From contig NZ_QGGQ01000001.1 of the NCBI RefSeq assembly GCF_003148665.1, positions 922,133 to 986,132 on the forward strand: a DNA stretch of 64,000 nucleotides, written 5' to 3'. The DNA comes from Maribacter polysiphoniae (GTDB taxonomy: Bacteria; Bacteroidota; Bacteroidia; Flavobacteriales; Flavobacteriaceae). Made by a program: the position numbers and the translations under genes. Shown here in pieces: positions 8,520 through 17,017 of the stretch. The notes beneath the pieces were generated by a model. The model saw only the letters and a list, made by a program, of their open reading frames with translations. It had not been told where the DNA came from and ran no database searches. The stretch's first letter is position 1. Every line of letters begins with the position of its first letter.

Positions 8520-9872
8520 ATGAGGAATAAAACTGCTTTTTTAATAGTGGTCCTTGGTCTCCTGGGAGTATGTACCCAGGCACAGGAAAAAACGTTGACC
8601 AAGGAAGAGGCCATAGCACTTGCCTTGGAGAACAATTACGGTATTAATGTAGCCAAAAACCAGGTTGAGGTTGCAGGGAATAATAAAGGTATATTGAATT
8701 CCGGTTATTTGCCAACACTTACGGGTACCGCCGGGGCCAGTTATAGCCGGGACGATTCCGTTATTGAGTTTCCCGGGCAATTCAATGAGGATGCAAGTCC
8801 TAGGGAAGATGTTGAATTGGAGAAGGCAGAGGCCCAAGCATATTCTTCAGCCCTTACGGCCAGGTATACATTGTTCGATGGAATGGGAAGATTCTACAAT
8901 TATAAAAAATTGAAAGAGCAATATCAGTTGAGTGAATTGCAGGCCAGGGAAACCATTGAAAATACAATAGTACAATTGTTCAGTGTTTACTATGAAATCG
9001 CGAGGCTTACCGAAAATGAATATGTATTGGGAAAAACACTGGATATATCCAAGGATCGATATAAGAGGGCGCAATATGCCTTCGAATATGGTCAGAGTAC
9101 CAAATTGGATGTTCTTAATGCACAAGTGGATATTACCAATGATAGTATAAATGTATTGAATACACGTCAAGAATTGTCAAATGCTAAACGGGATCTTAAC
9201 GTACTCTTGAGCCAAGATCTTAATATGCTTTATACTGTTGATACCTTGGTTACTTTTATACCGAAGATCAAACTGGAAGCGTTTGTTGAACAGGCAAAAA
9301 TCAATAACGTCTCTGTATTGCAGACCGAAAGGAATCTTGCTATAAATTCTTATGATATTAAAGTTCAGCGTTCGGGCTATCTTCCTACCATTGGTTTAAG
9401 TGGGGCTTATGGGTGGAACTTGAGCCAAAGTGCCCAGTCGGCATTTTTTCCGGGGACCAATACCGATAATAACAGTTTTGATTTAGGGGCCAGTCTTACT
9501 TGGAACCTGTTCGATGGAGGGGGTACAACGGTACGGGTCAAGAATGCCAAAATAGCCTATGAGAACCAAGAATTACTAAAAAAGCAAATAGAGATCGAAG
9601 TTGATAGGGATATAAGGAATGCGATGGCCAATTACGAGAATAAATTAGTGATACATGGCATTCAGGAACAAAATGTAATTACCAACCAAAACAATTTTGA
9701 ACGGTCCAAGGAACAGTTTCAATTGGGAAGGATTACATCGATAGAATTCAGGCAGGCACAAATAAATTTATTGAATGCCCAGACCAATAAGAATCTTGCC
9801 AAATATGATGCTAAATTGGCAGAACTTCAATTGTTGCAGCTAACAGGGCAATTGCTGAATGTAGAACTTTAG
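8520..9872 (+). CDS. TolC-family outer-membrane efflux protein
   Basis: The open frame extends back to 8442, overlapping the pump gene by eight bases. The ATG at 8520 is preferred because it begins a clean signal peptide (MRNKTAFLIVVLGLLGVCTQAQ), giving 450 residues. The mature protein shows the two-fold repeat of TolC, with long heptad-rich helices and the motifs LTKEEAIALALENNYGI near the start and LGASLTWNLFDGG in the second half. It would form the trimeric outer-membrane duct for the RND pump. It is the last efflux gene of the marR operon. Confidence 0.9.
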   Translation: MRNKTAFLIVVLGLLGVCTQAQEKTLTKEEAIALALENNYGINVAKNQVEVAGNNKGILNSGYLPTLTGTAGASYSRDDSVIEFPGQFNEDASPREDVELEKAEAQAYSSALTARYTLFDGMGRFYNYKKLKEQYQLSELQARETIENTIVQLFSVYYEIARLTENEYVLGKTLDISKDRYKRAQYAFEYGQSTKLDVLNAQVDITNDSINVLNTRQELSNAKRDLNVLLSQDLNMLYTVDTLVTFIPKIKLEAFVEQAKINNVSVLQTERNLAINSYDIKVQRSGYLPTIGLSGAYGWNLSQSAQSAFFPGTNTDNNSFDLGASLTWNLFDGGGTTVRVKNAKIAYENQELLKKQIEIEVDRDIRNAMANYENKLVIHGIQEQNVITNQNNFERSKEQFQLGRITSIEFRQAQINLLNAQTNKNLAKYDAKLAELQLLQLTGQLLNVEL

Positions 9873-9876
9873 ATAC

Positions 9877-10059
9877 ATGTACGAGCATTTTTTTCAATGT
9901 CCTTATTGTTGGGAGGAAATATCCATGTTACTCGATGCTTCCGTGGCCAAACAAACCTATGTGGAGGATTGCGAAGTATGTTGTAATCCGATGGAAATCA
10001 CGCCTGAATTTCAAAACAATATCCTGATGGCTTTTGAAGCCAATGGTTTGGAACAGTAA
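9877..10059 (+). CDS. CPXCG-type cysteine-rich small protein
   Basis: This 60-residue protein begins 4 bp after the TolC stop codon. It has CPYC near the N-terminus and CEVCC near residue 35, the two knuckles of a small zinc ribbon as in the CPXCG family. The family is found next to unrelated genes and its job is unknown. There is no signal peptide, so it is probably cytoplasmic. Its spacing suggests co-transcription with the efflux genes, but a functional link is not shown. Confidence 0.8.
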   Translation: MYEHFFQCPYCWEEISMLLDASVAKQTYVEDCEVCCNPMEITPEFQNNILMAFEANGLEQ

Positions 10060-10220
10060 AAATTTTTGACGATAAACTTCCGGTGTTTGACCTTCCATTT
10101 TGGGGGCCGGGGAATTGAGATTTGTTATTGGGTCATGAATAAATGGCAATTGCTGTAAATAGGTGTCATGTTTGCAGCTTATTGATCATAAATTTTAATA
10201 TTTTTAGTAAAATTTATGTA

Positions 10221-11249
10221 ATGACCTTTTCAACCACCAAATCCATAACTACGCTTTCTTTCGTATTGTCTTTTGTCTCTATTGCGATCTTGTCTGTATC
10301 CTGTAAGCCTTCATTGGCCGCGGTGAAAAAGACAAATGACAAAAGGGTCAATGACGTATATACGGAAACGATTCCACTTACCAGTAAATCCTTTGATATG
10401 GTCTTGATTCCGGAAGGGGAATTTCTTATGGGGAGTCCGCCTAATGAGCTGCATAGGAAAGATGATGAAGGTCCCCAAAAGAATGTTTCCTTGGATGCTT
10501 TTTGGATGGGTAAATACGAGGTGACATGGAGTGTTTTTGAACTTTTCTTTAAACAGAATCAGCAGCTTTTTGAAAATTTAGGGGCAGATAAACGCGATGC
10601 CATAGATGCCATAACGAGACCTAGTCCCCCTTATGAAGATCCTTCTTACGGTATGGGCAAGGATGATTTTCCTGCCGTCAGTATGTCGACCTACTCCGCT
10701 TTGGTGTTTTGTAAATGGCTTAGCGAAATAACAGGACGGTTCTATAGATTGCCCACAGAGGCCGAATGGGAATATGCCGCTCGGGCGGGATCGGAAACCA
10801 TATACGGATTTGGGGATGCTATCGAGGATCTGGACAAGTATGCGGTTTATTATGGGAATTCGAATGGGAAGTATGCCAAGGTGGGTTCAAAATTACCAAA
10901 CCAATGGGGATTGTATGATATGCATGGCAATGTTGCTGAATGGACGTTGGACGAATACAAGTCGGATGCCTATGCCGTAACAGGGGAGAAAAATCCCTGG
11001 GTGGTGCCAAAAGTGATTCATCCAAGGGTAATCCGGGGTGGTTCATGGGATGATGATGCCGAAAGTTTACGTTCTGCCTCACGAAGGGCCTCCAGTGTAA
11101 AATTACAGAAACGTGATCCACAAATACCAAAAAGCTTTTGGTGGTTTACCGATTCTAATTTTGTTGGGATGCGGTTAGTGAGTCCCAAAGAAGCGCCCAC
11201 TCCTGAAGAGCAAAAGAAATTCTGGCAAATGGTCCTTGATGAGGGATGA
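10221..11249 (+). CDS. Formylglycine-generating-enzyme-like lipoprotein (SUMF1/EgtB/PvdO family)
   Basis: The frame is open from 10143, but the ATG at 10221 begins a lipoprotein signal ending in the lipobox LSVSC, so that start (342 residues) is chosen. The FGE-sulfatase fold covers most of the mature part: MVLIPEGEFLMGS, YEVTWSVFELF, FPAVSMSTYSALVFCKWLSEITGRFYRLPTEAEWEYAARAG, then WGLYDMHGNVAEW and VIRGGSWDDD. Both active-site cysteines typical of true sulfatase activation seem absent from the C-terminal part, so it may be a structural or binding relative, as GldJ/GldK are in gliding bacteria. It is followed 15 bp later by the YceI gene. Confidence 0.85.
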   Translation: MTFSTTKSITTLSFVLSFVSIAILSVSCKPSLAAVKKTNDKRVNDVYTETIPLTSKSFDMVLIPEGEFLMGSPPNELHRKDDEGPQKNVSLDAFWMGKYEVTWSVFELFFKQNQQLFENLGADKRDAIDAITRPSPPYEDPSYGMGKDDFPAVSMSTYSALVFCKWLSEITGRFYRLPTEAEWEYAARAGSETIYGFGDAIEDLDKYAVYYGNSNGKYAKVGSKLPNQWGLYDMHGNVAEWTLDEYKSDAYAVTGEKNPWVVPKVIHPRVIRGGSWDDDAESLRSASRRASSVKLQKRDPQIPKSFWWFTDSNFVGMRLVSPKEAPTPEEQKKFWQMVLDEG

Positions 11250-11264
11250 TAAAAAGTTGTTTAT

Positions 11265-11807
11265 ATGAGAAATACGATACTTTTATTCTTGGTGTTTATG
11301 CAATCCCTGGTGGCAGTGGCCCAGGAGAACTATACCCTTACCGATAAGGGGGGCATAACGGTTGATGGTTCCTCGACCTTACACGATTGGACGGTTACGG
11401 CTAATGCCTATAGTGGAGCATTAGCACTAAATGACAAGGTCTTCACTTCGATTTCCTTAGAGGTTGATGTTATCTCGATTTTGAGTACAAGGGGGGCGAC
11501 CATGGACAAAAAGACACATAATGCCTTAAAATTTGAAGCGTTTCCCAAAATCAAGTTTGAAGCTAAGGATGTCGCTTTTTCCGAAGGGGATGGTCAAGCC
11601 ATTCCAGGTACGTTGCATATTGCCGGTGTTGGGAAAGAAGTGGTGATTCAAACGAGGATACAAACGCTGGAAGGCGGTATTCAAATAAGCGGTTCGTATA
11701 CCATTACCCTTCAGGATTTTAATATAGAACCACCTACGGCCATGTTTGGTTCTATAGTTGTTGGCGATGACGTAACCGTAAATTTCGATTTGGTCTTTGC
11801 GAAATAA
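11265..11807 (+). CDS. YceI-family periplasmic protein
   Basis: The 180-residue protein has a signal peptide (about residues 1-19). The YceI lipocalin-like barrel follows, with the opening GGITVDGSSTLHDWTVTA, the central DKKTHNALKFEAFPKIKFEAKDV and the late YTITLQDFNIEPPTA. YceI proteins bind isoprenoid-type lipids such as polyprenols or quinones in the periplasm; the ligand here is unknown. Its stop codon lies inside the start of the apbE-like gene (11-bp overlap), so the two are probably translated together. Confidence 0.9.
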   Translation: MRNTILLFLVFMQSLVAVAQENYTLTDKGGITVDGSSTLHDWTVTANAYSGALALNDKVFTSISLEVDVISILSTRGATMDKKTHNALKFEAFPKIKFEAKDVAFSEGDGQAIPGTLHIAGVGKEVVIQTRIQTLEGGIQISGSYTITLQDFNIEPPTAMFGSIVVGDDVTVNFDLVFAK

Positions 11808-12846
11808 CCGTAACCCATTCCATCGAACATACGTTTGCCGGGAATTTACTTTCGCAAGGCTTTTAGGGTGTTCCTTATTGTTCCTCGGACATCTATCCGT
11901 TTGGTCCCAAAGTAGATTTGAATATACCCATCAACAGATGGGTACCCAGATTAGATTGGTGCTGTATGACTCCGATAAGGAAAAAGCGGATTCAGTATCC
12001 GTATTGGCCTTTCAAAGAATAGATGAACTGAATACTATTTTGAGTGATTATCTCGTAAATAGTGAGCTCAACCTGCTTTGTGTTAAAAAACCCGGAACCT
12101 ATGAAGTAAGTGATGATCTGTATAGGGTCCTAAAAAAGGCAGATAGTGTTTCTAAGCTCACCGAAGGTGCTTTTGATGTTACTGCAGGGCCATTGATCGG
12201 GCTTTGGAGAAAGGCTAGAATGACCAAAAAGATGCCTGGGCAAACCGAACTGTCCATAGCAAGGGAAAGGGTTGGTTATAATTTATTGCAGTTAACGGCA
12301 CCCAACAAGGTTCGGCTTAACGTGGAAGGAATGCGATTGGATCTTGGTGGGATAGGAAAGGGTTTCGCTGCGGATGAGGTTATTGGAATTTTGGAAATGA
12401 ACGGTATTTTTTCCGGTTTGATAGATATGGGTGGTGATATACGGGTAAGTGGCCCTCCGCCGGAAAGGGAGTATTGGATTTTGGGATTCTCTTATTTTGA
12501 CCGACAAGGAAAGGAGTGTTTTCAGAAAATAAAATTGAAGGATGGGGCAGTGGCTACCTCTGGCAGCCTGTATCAATTTGTTGAAATAAACGGTATAAAG
12601 TTTTCGCATATCATCAATCCGAAATCAGGTCTGGCATTGAAGGATGGTATTCAGGTGACCACCATATCAAGATATGCTGCCGAGGCCGATGCTTTCGCAT
12701 CAGCCTTCAGTGTCATAGGCCTTGATCCAAGCATCCTTAGGGATGCCGATTATCAGCATTTGGAAGTTTTTATGACGAATCAATCCACAACGGGTTACGA
12801 GCAATGGGAAAGCTCTGGATTCAAACAGTTTTTAATGCCTGAATGA
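11797..12846 (+). CDS. apbE: FAD:protein FMN transferase
   Basis: ApbE attaches FMN through a phosphoester bond to Thr in S/TGAT motifs of exported or membrane flavoproteins. The family landmarks are present: MGTQIRLVLYD near residue 48, LDLGGIGKGFAADEV, LIDMGGDIRVSG, GAVATSGS and HIINPKSG, then the metal-binding ADAFASAF. The best start is a TTG at 11797, overlapping the YceI gene, because no in-frame ATG precedes the signal-like stretch LLGCSLLFLGHLSVWSQ. Candidate targets in this window are RnfG and RnfD, which carry the required motif. Confidence 0.88.
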   Translation: MRNNRNPFHRTYVCREFTFARLLGCSLLFLGHLSVWSQSRFEYTHQQMGTQIRLVLYDSDKEKADSVSVLAFQRIDELNTILSDYLVNSELNLLCVKKPGTYEVSDDLYRVLKKADSVSKLTEGAFDVTAGPLIGLWRKARMTKKMPGQTELSIARERVGYNLLQLTAPNKVRLNVEGMRLDLGGIGKGFAADEVIGILEMNGIFSGLIDMGGDIRVSGPPPEREYWILGFSYFDRQGKECFQKIKLKDGAVATSGSLYQFVEINGIKFSHIINPKSGLALKDGIQVTTISRYAAEADAFASAFSVIGLDPSILRDADYQHLEVFMTNQSTTGYEQWESSGFKQFLMPE

Positions 12847-13157
12847 TAAAAAAAGATAAAATTACCTTCCTCAAGAATCAATAGTAGTAGGGGAAATGGT
12901 ATTGGGAATGTAATATTATTCGGGATTTTAGCCGTGTAGGGTGTCTTAAAAATCACGAAGCTGCCCAGCCGTGTAATTTGTAAAATACGCTGGCATTACT
13001 TCTTAACAGGCAAAAATATTTGTCAAAACAGTCAAAAAATACGTTCAACGAACCAAATTAATAGCAAAAAGTATTAAAACCTATGAATTTTTGCTAGTAC
13101 AAAGTCTGGAACAATTAGTGAACTTTGACACCATAAGAACCCAATATCTTATTTATC
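12847..13157. other. Intergenic region, no gene seen
   Basis: These 311 bp are AT-rich, contain no credible reading frame and no strong hairpin. They should hold the promoter of the PD40 gene. A near-match to the -7 element, GAACTTTG at 13120-13127, is present but no -33 element lies at a proper distance, so no promoter is called. Confidence 0.5.
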
Positions 13158-14402
13158 ATGAAAAATACTATAACCTATAACGTGGCCCTTGGCCTTATTA
13201 TTACATTTTTCTGTTCTTCTTTAAACGCACAAAGCGTGAATAGTTCCAATACATCCGTTTCCGATGTTTACAAAGCAAACCAACGTGTAAGTCAATACAT
13301 GGAGTTAAGAAAACTAGGGTACGAGGAAAAGGCGATATTTGAAGATCTAGGGAATGCCAATTTTCTTGCTGGAAATTATGACAATGCTGTTTTCTGGTAT
13401 GATAAGTTGAAGGAAGTCAGTGATACTGATATGTTGAGCAATGGTTTCCAAAAGAGATATCAATATGCCTTGGGGAAAACATCAACAGGCCAGGTAGCGA
13501 CTCCAATGAAAAAGGAAGATTGGTTAGCGAGTATTAAGGAAGATTACGAATTGGATACACCAAAGCGTGAATTGGCGAAGTACCGACCCTTGGATACCCG
13601 ATTATCGCAGCAGGAAGTTTTGGAGCAAGAGTTGTTATTGGCTAATAATGCTGCTTCGAATAATGGAATGACCAACGGTAAAAATACCTTTACTGCCCCA
13701 ATAACCGTTACAGCGGATGGAAAAACGGCATTTTTCAGTAAGGCGGTGTATGTTAAGCCTGAAGTTGGTCTTTTTTCTAAAAAAGAGCTGGTGTATAAAA
13801 TATATAAGGCCAATAAAGTACATGGCAAATGGCAGAATATAAAGGAATTGGCCTTATGCCCAAAATACTATTCAGCCCTTCATCCTGCCGTTTCCTATGA
13901 TGGTAAACGATTGTTCTTCACTTCAGACATGCCTGGTACTTATGGTAAATACGATATTTATGTATCGAACATCCGTAAGGATGGAACATTGGATGTCGCC
14001 AAGAACCTTGGACAAAAGGTGAACACCAAGAAAAATGAGATGTATCCAAAGATTGTTGGAGCCAACACCCTGTTTTTTGCATCTGATGGGCGAAAAGGTC
14101 TTGGCGGACTGGATGTGTATATGGCGGAAGTCAATAGTTCTAATGTCGGCCTGGCCATTAATTTAGGGGATACCCTGAACAGTCGGGAAGATGATTACTC
14201 GATTCGTTTCTTGCCCGAACAAGGGATGGCCTACGTTGTTTCCAGTAGGGGTAAGGATGAAGGAGACCTACATCAAGTAGCATTCTCGTACCATCAACCG
14301 AGTACCAACATTCCAGAAGAAAAAACAGCCTATACCCTTTTGGAGGCTATAAACAGTGACTCAAAAACGGATTACAGTACCTCTGTATTTGAAGATGAAT
14401 AA
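13158..14402 (+). CDS. Secreted PD40-repeat protein (OmpA/PorE-like without the OmpA domain)
   Basis: The 414-residue protein has a signal peptide ending near residue 25 (SLNAQ), then a helical TPR-like segment (about 35-105). PD40 beta-propeller strands follow: VTADGKTAFFSK, VSYDGKRLFFTSD and ANTLFFASDGR with GGLDVYMAEV. This order matches the N-terminal two thirds of the long TPR-PD40-OmpA proteins that accompany PorP/SprF genes, but the peptidoglycan-binding OmpA domain is missing. Its neighbour downstream is a PorP/SprF protein carrying a SPOR domain, a different peptidoglycan-binding module. The anchoring function may have moved between partners; this is inference. Confidence 0.8.
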   Translation: MKNTITYNVALGLIITFFCSSLNAQSVNSSNTSVSDVYKANQRVSQYMELRKLGYEEKAIFEDLGNANFLAGNYDNAVFWYDKLKEVSDTDMLSNGFQKRYQYALGKTSTGQVATPMKKEDWLASIKEDYELDTPKRELAKYRPLDTRLSQQEVLEQELLLANNAASNNGMTNGKNTFTAPITVTADGKTAFFSKAVYVKPEVGLFSKKELVYKIYKANKVHGKWQNIKELALCPKYYSALHPAVSYDGKRLFFTSDMPGTYGKYDIYVSNIRKDGTLDVAKNLGQKVNTKKNEMYPKIVGANTLFFASDGRKGLGGLDVYMAEVNSSNVGLAINLGDTLNSREDDYSIRFLPEQGMAYVVSSRGKDEGDLHQVAFSYHQPSTNIPEEKTAYTLLEAINSDSKTDYSTSVFEDE

Positions 14403-14567
14403 GTGGTTGAATGTCGATTCAAACCGTAGGACTCCATATAATTTAAAAGCATTTTAAGTTCGCTCCAATGGATTTCTTTAAGCAACATACTGTATTGGTT
14501 TTCAAAGAGGGATGAATCGAACATCGCTTTAATGGGGCGCCTTAGTCTAATTTAAAATTTCGTCGTG

Positions 14568-16241
14568 ATGGATTACAACATAACAATTATATATAGATCG
14601 AGATTATTGATAGTAATTTACATGATGCTTTGTGTATTTACATCATTCGCACAGGAAACGGCTTCGGGCCTAAGTTCTCGTAGCGCGTATCACAATCAAT
14701 TGTTCTTCAATCGGTTTTTGATCAATCCGACTTTCTCCTTGGTAAGGGAAAATAAATCGTACCTGAATATCCTGCACAGAAACCAGTATGCTACTTTCGA
14801 GGACAATAGTCAAAACTATTTTTTGGGTTTCAGCAATAAATTGAACGAGAATACAGCCGTAGGAATCGGCGTATACAGTCAATGGGAGGGGGTTGTCCAA
14901 GAATTCGGTTTTAATGCGAACTATGCAAGGGCTGTACAGTTGGGAGAGAAAAGTAGACTGACTTTCGGAACCAATGTTTCGTATTACAACGAAGGATTGG
15001 ATAAAAACAGGGTCATAACCAATGAGAATGATCCTGAGGTTCTAGAAGCAAGCAAACAAAGTAAGATTGCGATACAGCCCGGTGTTACCTTGTCGGTAGG
15101 AAGCTTTGATTTTGGATTGTATGCCGAGGATTTGTTCAAATTCAATCAAACCACGAACGAGTTTTTAACGCAGCTCGACGATAAGAGTATAAAGGCTTCC
15201 CTACAGTACACCCATTCTTTTGGGGCCAATATGGGAATGTTTAAAAATGCGAGATTAATGCCGTTGCTCCAAGTTGGTAGAAATGATGATAATACCTTGT
15301 CCTATATGGGCTCAGTGCTCTTGGATATGCCAAAGTACGGTTGGTTGCAAACTACTTTGGACGATACCTATGGCTTATCAATGGGTCTTGGTTTTAATAT
15401 TAGCAATAAAATGTCCATCGGCTATTTAATGGAAAAGAACATTAAGCAGGAGGATGCCGATCTTGGGTTTAACCATGAGTTGTCATTGGCTTATACCTTT
15501 AAGGATTCACAGAATCTTAAAAATGCCTTTACCGACAATTCCGAGGATGAAAAGATTGATCGTATTGTTCGGAATTATGAAGAACAGATCTTGGCGTTAA
15601 TGGAGGAAAAGAAAAATAAGAGCAAGGTTGAGCCTAAAGCCGAGCCTATTGAGGAAATACTAACCGATAAAAATGATCTAGCCTATCAAAACCGTCTTAT
15701 CCTGGATGAGCTTATTTTGAGACAGGATTCATTGGAACGGGCACGGAACAATGAATTTGAAAAACGATTTGAGTCCATTGTCCGAGTGTTGCGTAATGAC
15801 CTTAAGAAGAATATAAAGTCCAATTTACAGGAATTCACCAATGGCAGTAGAACGGTATTGGTCACCAACGATAGGCAGCCCGTAGAATCTAAGGATCTGA
15901 ATGAATTGGAACATAAGGATTATGTTAAGTTACCGATTAAGGTTTTGGGCCAGTCAGATATGATAGGAGTGGAATCCGGTTATTATGTCATTGTCAATGT
16001 ATATAAGAACAAAAGGTATTTAAATGCCTTTGTGGATAATCTGAAGCATCAAGGATTGAATGCCAAACACTTCTTTAATAAATCAAACGGACTGTATTAT
16101 GTTTATTTGGCTGATTATGATATTAAGAAAGATGCCGAAACCGCTATAGTTTCCAATCTAGAGGGTGAATATAGGGATGAAAAATGGATCATGCAGGTTC
16201 AAAATTCTTCCGCAACGGCTGCAAATTTATACAATGATTAA
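14568..16241 (+). CDS. PorP/SprF-family outer-membrane protein fused to a C-terminal SPOR domain
   Basis: A GTG at 14565 directly precedes the chosen ATG at 14568 (557 residues). After a signal peptide (ending FTSFAQ) comes a PorP/SprF barrel of about 300 residues, opening with HNQLFFNRFLINPTFSLVRENKSYLNILHRNQYATFEDN and ending near LSLAYTFKD. A charged, coiled-coil-like linker follows (about 325-440). Last is a SPOR-like domain (about 465-545) beginning GYYVIVNVYKNKRYLNAFVDNLK. PorP/SprF proteins anchor type IX secreted proteins or gliding adhesins; typical members end after the barrel at about 300 residues. The PD40 gene just upstream is its usual kind of partner. Confidence 0.85.
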   Translation: MDYNITIIYRSRLLIVIYMMLCVFTSFAQETASGLSSRSAYHNQLFFNRFLINPTFSLVRENKSYLNILHRNQYATFEDNSQNYFLGFSNKLNENTAVGIGVYSQWEGVVQEFGFNANYARAVQLGEKSRLTFGTNVSYYNEGLDKNRVITNENDPEVLEASKQSKIAIQPGVTLSVGSFDFGLYAEDLFKFNQTTNEFLTQLDDKSIKASLQYTHSFGANMGMFKNARLMPLLQVGRNDDNTLSYMGSVLLDMPKYGWLQTTLDDTYGLSMGLGFNISNKMSIGYLMEKNIKQEDADLGFNHELSLAYTFKDSQNLKNAFTDNSEDEKIDRIVRNYEEQILALMEEKKNKSKVEPKAEPIEEILTDKNDLAYQNRLILDELILRQDSLERARNNEFEKRFESIVRVLRNDLKKNIKSNLQEFTNGSRTVLVTNDRQPVESKDLNELEHKDYVKLPIKVLGQSDMIGVESGYYVIVNVYKNKRYLNAFVDNLKHQGLNAKHFFNKSNGLYYVYLADYDIKKDAETAIVSNLEGEYRDEKWIMQVQNSSATAANLYND

Positions 16242-16352
16242 TTGAAAAAATGGGTCAAAATTGTGGGGACGTATCTAAACCTCAGCGGATTTACGCCACA
16301 CAAGAAAGTTGAAAATGAAACATAATATTTAAAAATTTCTGATTGGGTTGAT

Positions 16353-16396
16353 AAAAGGAGGGGTATCCGGGGGGATAGTATTTACCCCCTCCTTTT
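16353..16396 (+). terminator. Strong terminator-like hairpin downstream of the PorP/SprF-SPOR gene
   Basis: A 13-bp arm, AAAAGGAGGGGTA at 16353-16365, pairs with TACCCCCTCCTTTT at 16383-16396 apart from one bulged C. The right arm ends in four T. It lies about 110 bp after the stop codon and probably ends the PD40-PorP transcript. Confidence 0.7.
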
Positions 16397-16643
16397 CATT
16401 TGTAATAAGATGAAAACCTAAAGTAAGCTATCCCAAAAGTTGGATCTGTAACATTACCCATGGCCTTCACGGGCTCTTCTTAAATGGTTTGTATTATGTA
16501 GTTGAACGATGTTTTTCGAATGTGGACTTAAAATTCCGTGCATTTGAACGAAAACACCTATGTTAAATTGAAGTGTATTTCAATTTTATATATCATTGTA
16601 TCATAATATCAACCAATATTAACCTCCAAATCCCCCCCAAGAA

Positions 16644-16772
16644 ATGGAACCAGACCCAAACCTACAGTACTACAAAAAAAGCAAGCACATTGATGTGTTG
16701 AATGTTGAAACCCTTAAGGAATGGGATCCGTATCGGATTTTTCGATCCAAAGGATTTTCAGGGCTGAGTTAA
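16644..16772 (+). CDS. Possible small protein, 42 residues
   Basis: In the 776-bp gap before the response-regulator gene an ATG at 16644 opens a 42-residue frame beginning MEPDPNLQYYKKSKHIDVLN and ending with TAA at 16770-16772. The protein is soluble, with mixed charge and no signal or membrane stretch. There is no clear ribosome-binding site, although initiation signals are weak in this phylum. The rest of the gap holds a terminator and a weak 6-bp hairpin at 16811-16830 but no other gene. It may be a real small gene, a decayed fragment or chance. Confidence 0.3.
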   Translation: MEPDPNLQYYKKSKHIDVLNVETLKEWDPYRIFRSKGFSGLS

Positions 16773-17017
16773 GGCTTCTGTCAAGGCATTTAATAGGTCA
16801 TTTTGCATGGGGGAACCCATCTAAGTTCCCTGCTTATAAACCCTAGTAACAATTTCTATTTGTTGAGTTTTTTACCTGTTATATATCATAATGGGAAAGA
16901 GGCTATAGGTCTTATTATTTGATTTTTTAAGTGTCTGATTGGCGGCAAACTTGCCCTGTCCGTTCGTGGAATAATTCCAAAAAAATAGAAATATATGTAA
17001 CATAAATACGCTGAGGT

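Noticed and set aside
16811-16830. Hairpin GGGAAC/GTTCCC in the gap before the response regulator
   Set aside because: The six-base stem has an eight-base loop and no T tract, so it is too weak to call a terminator or riboswitch.
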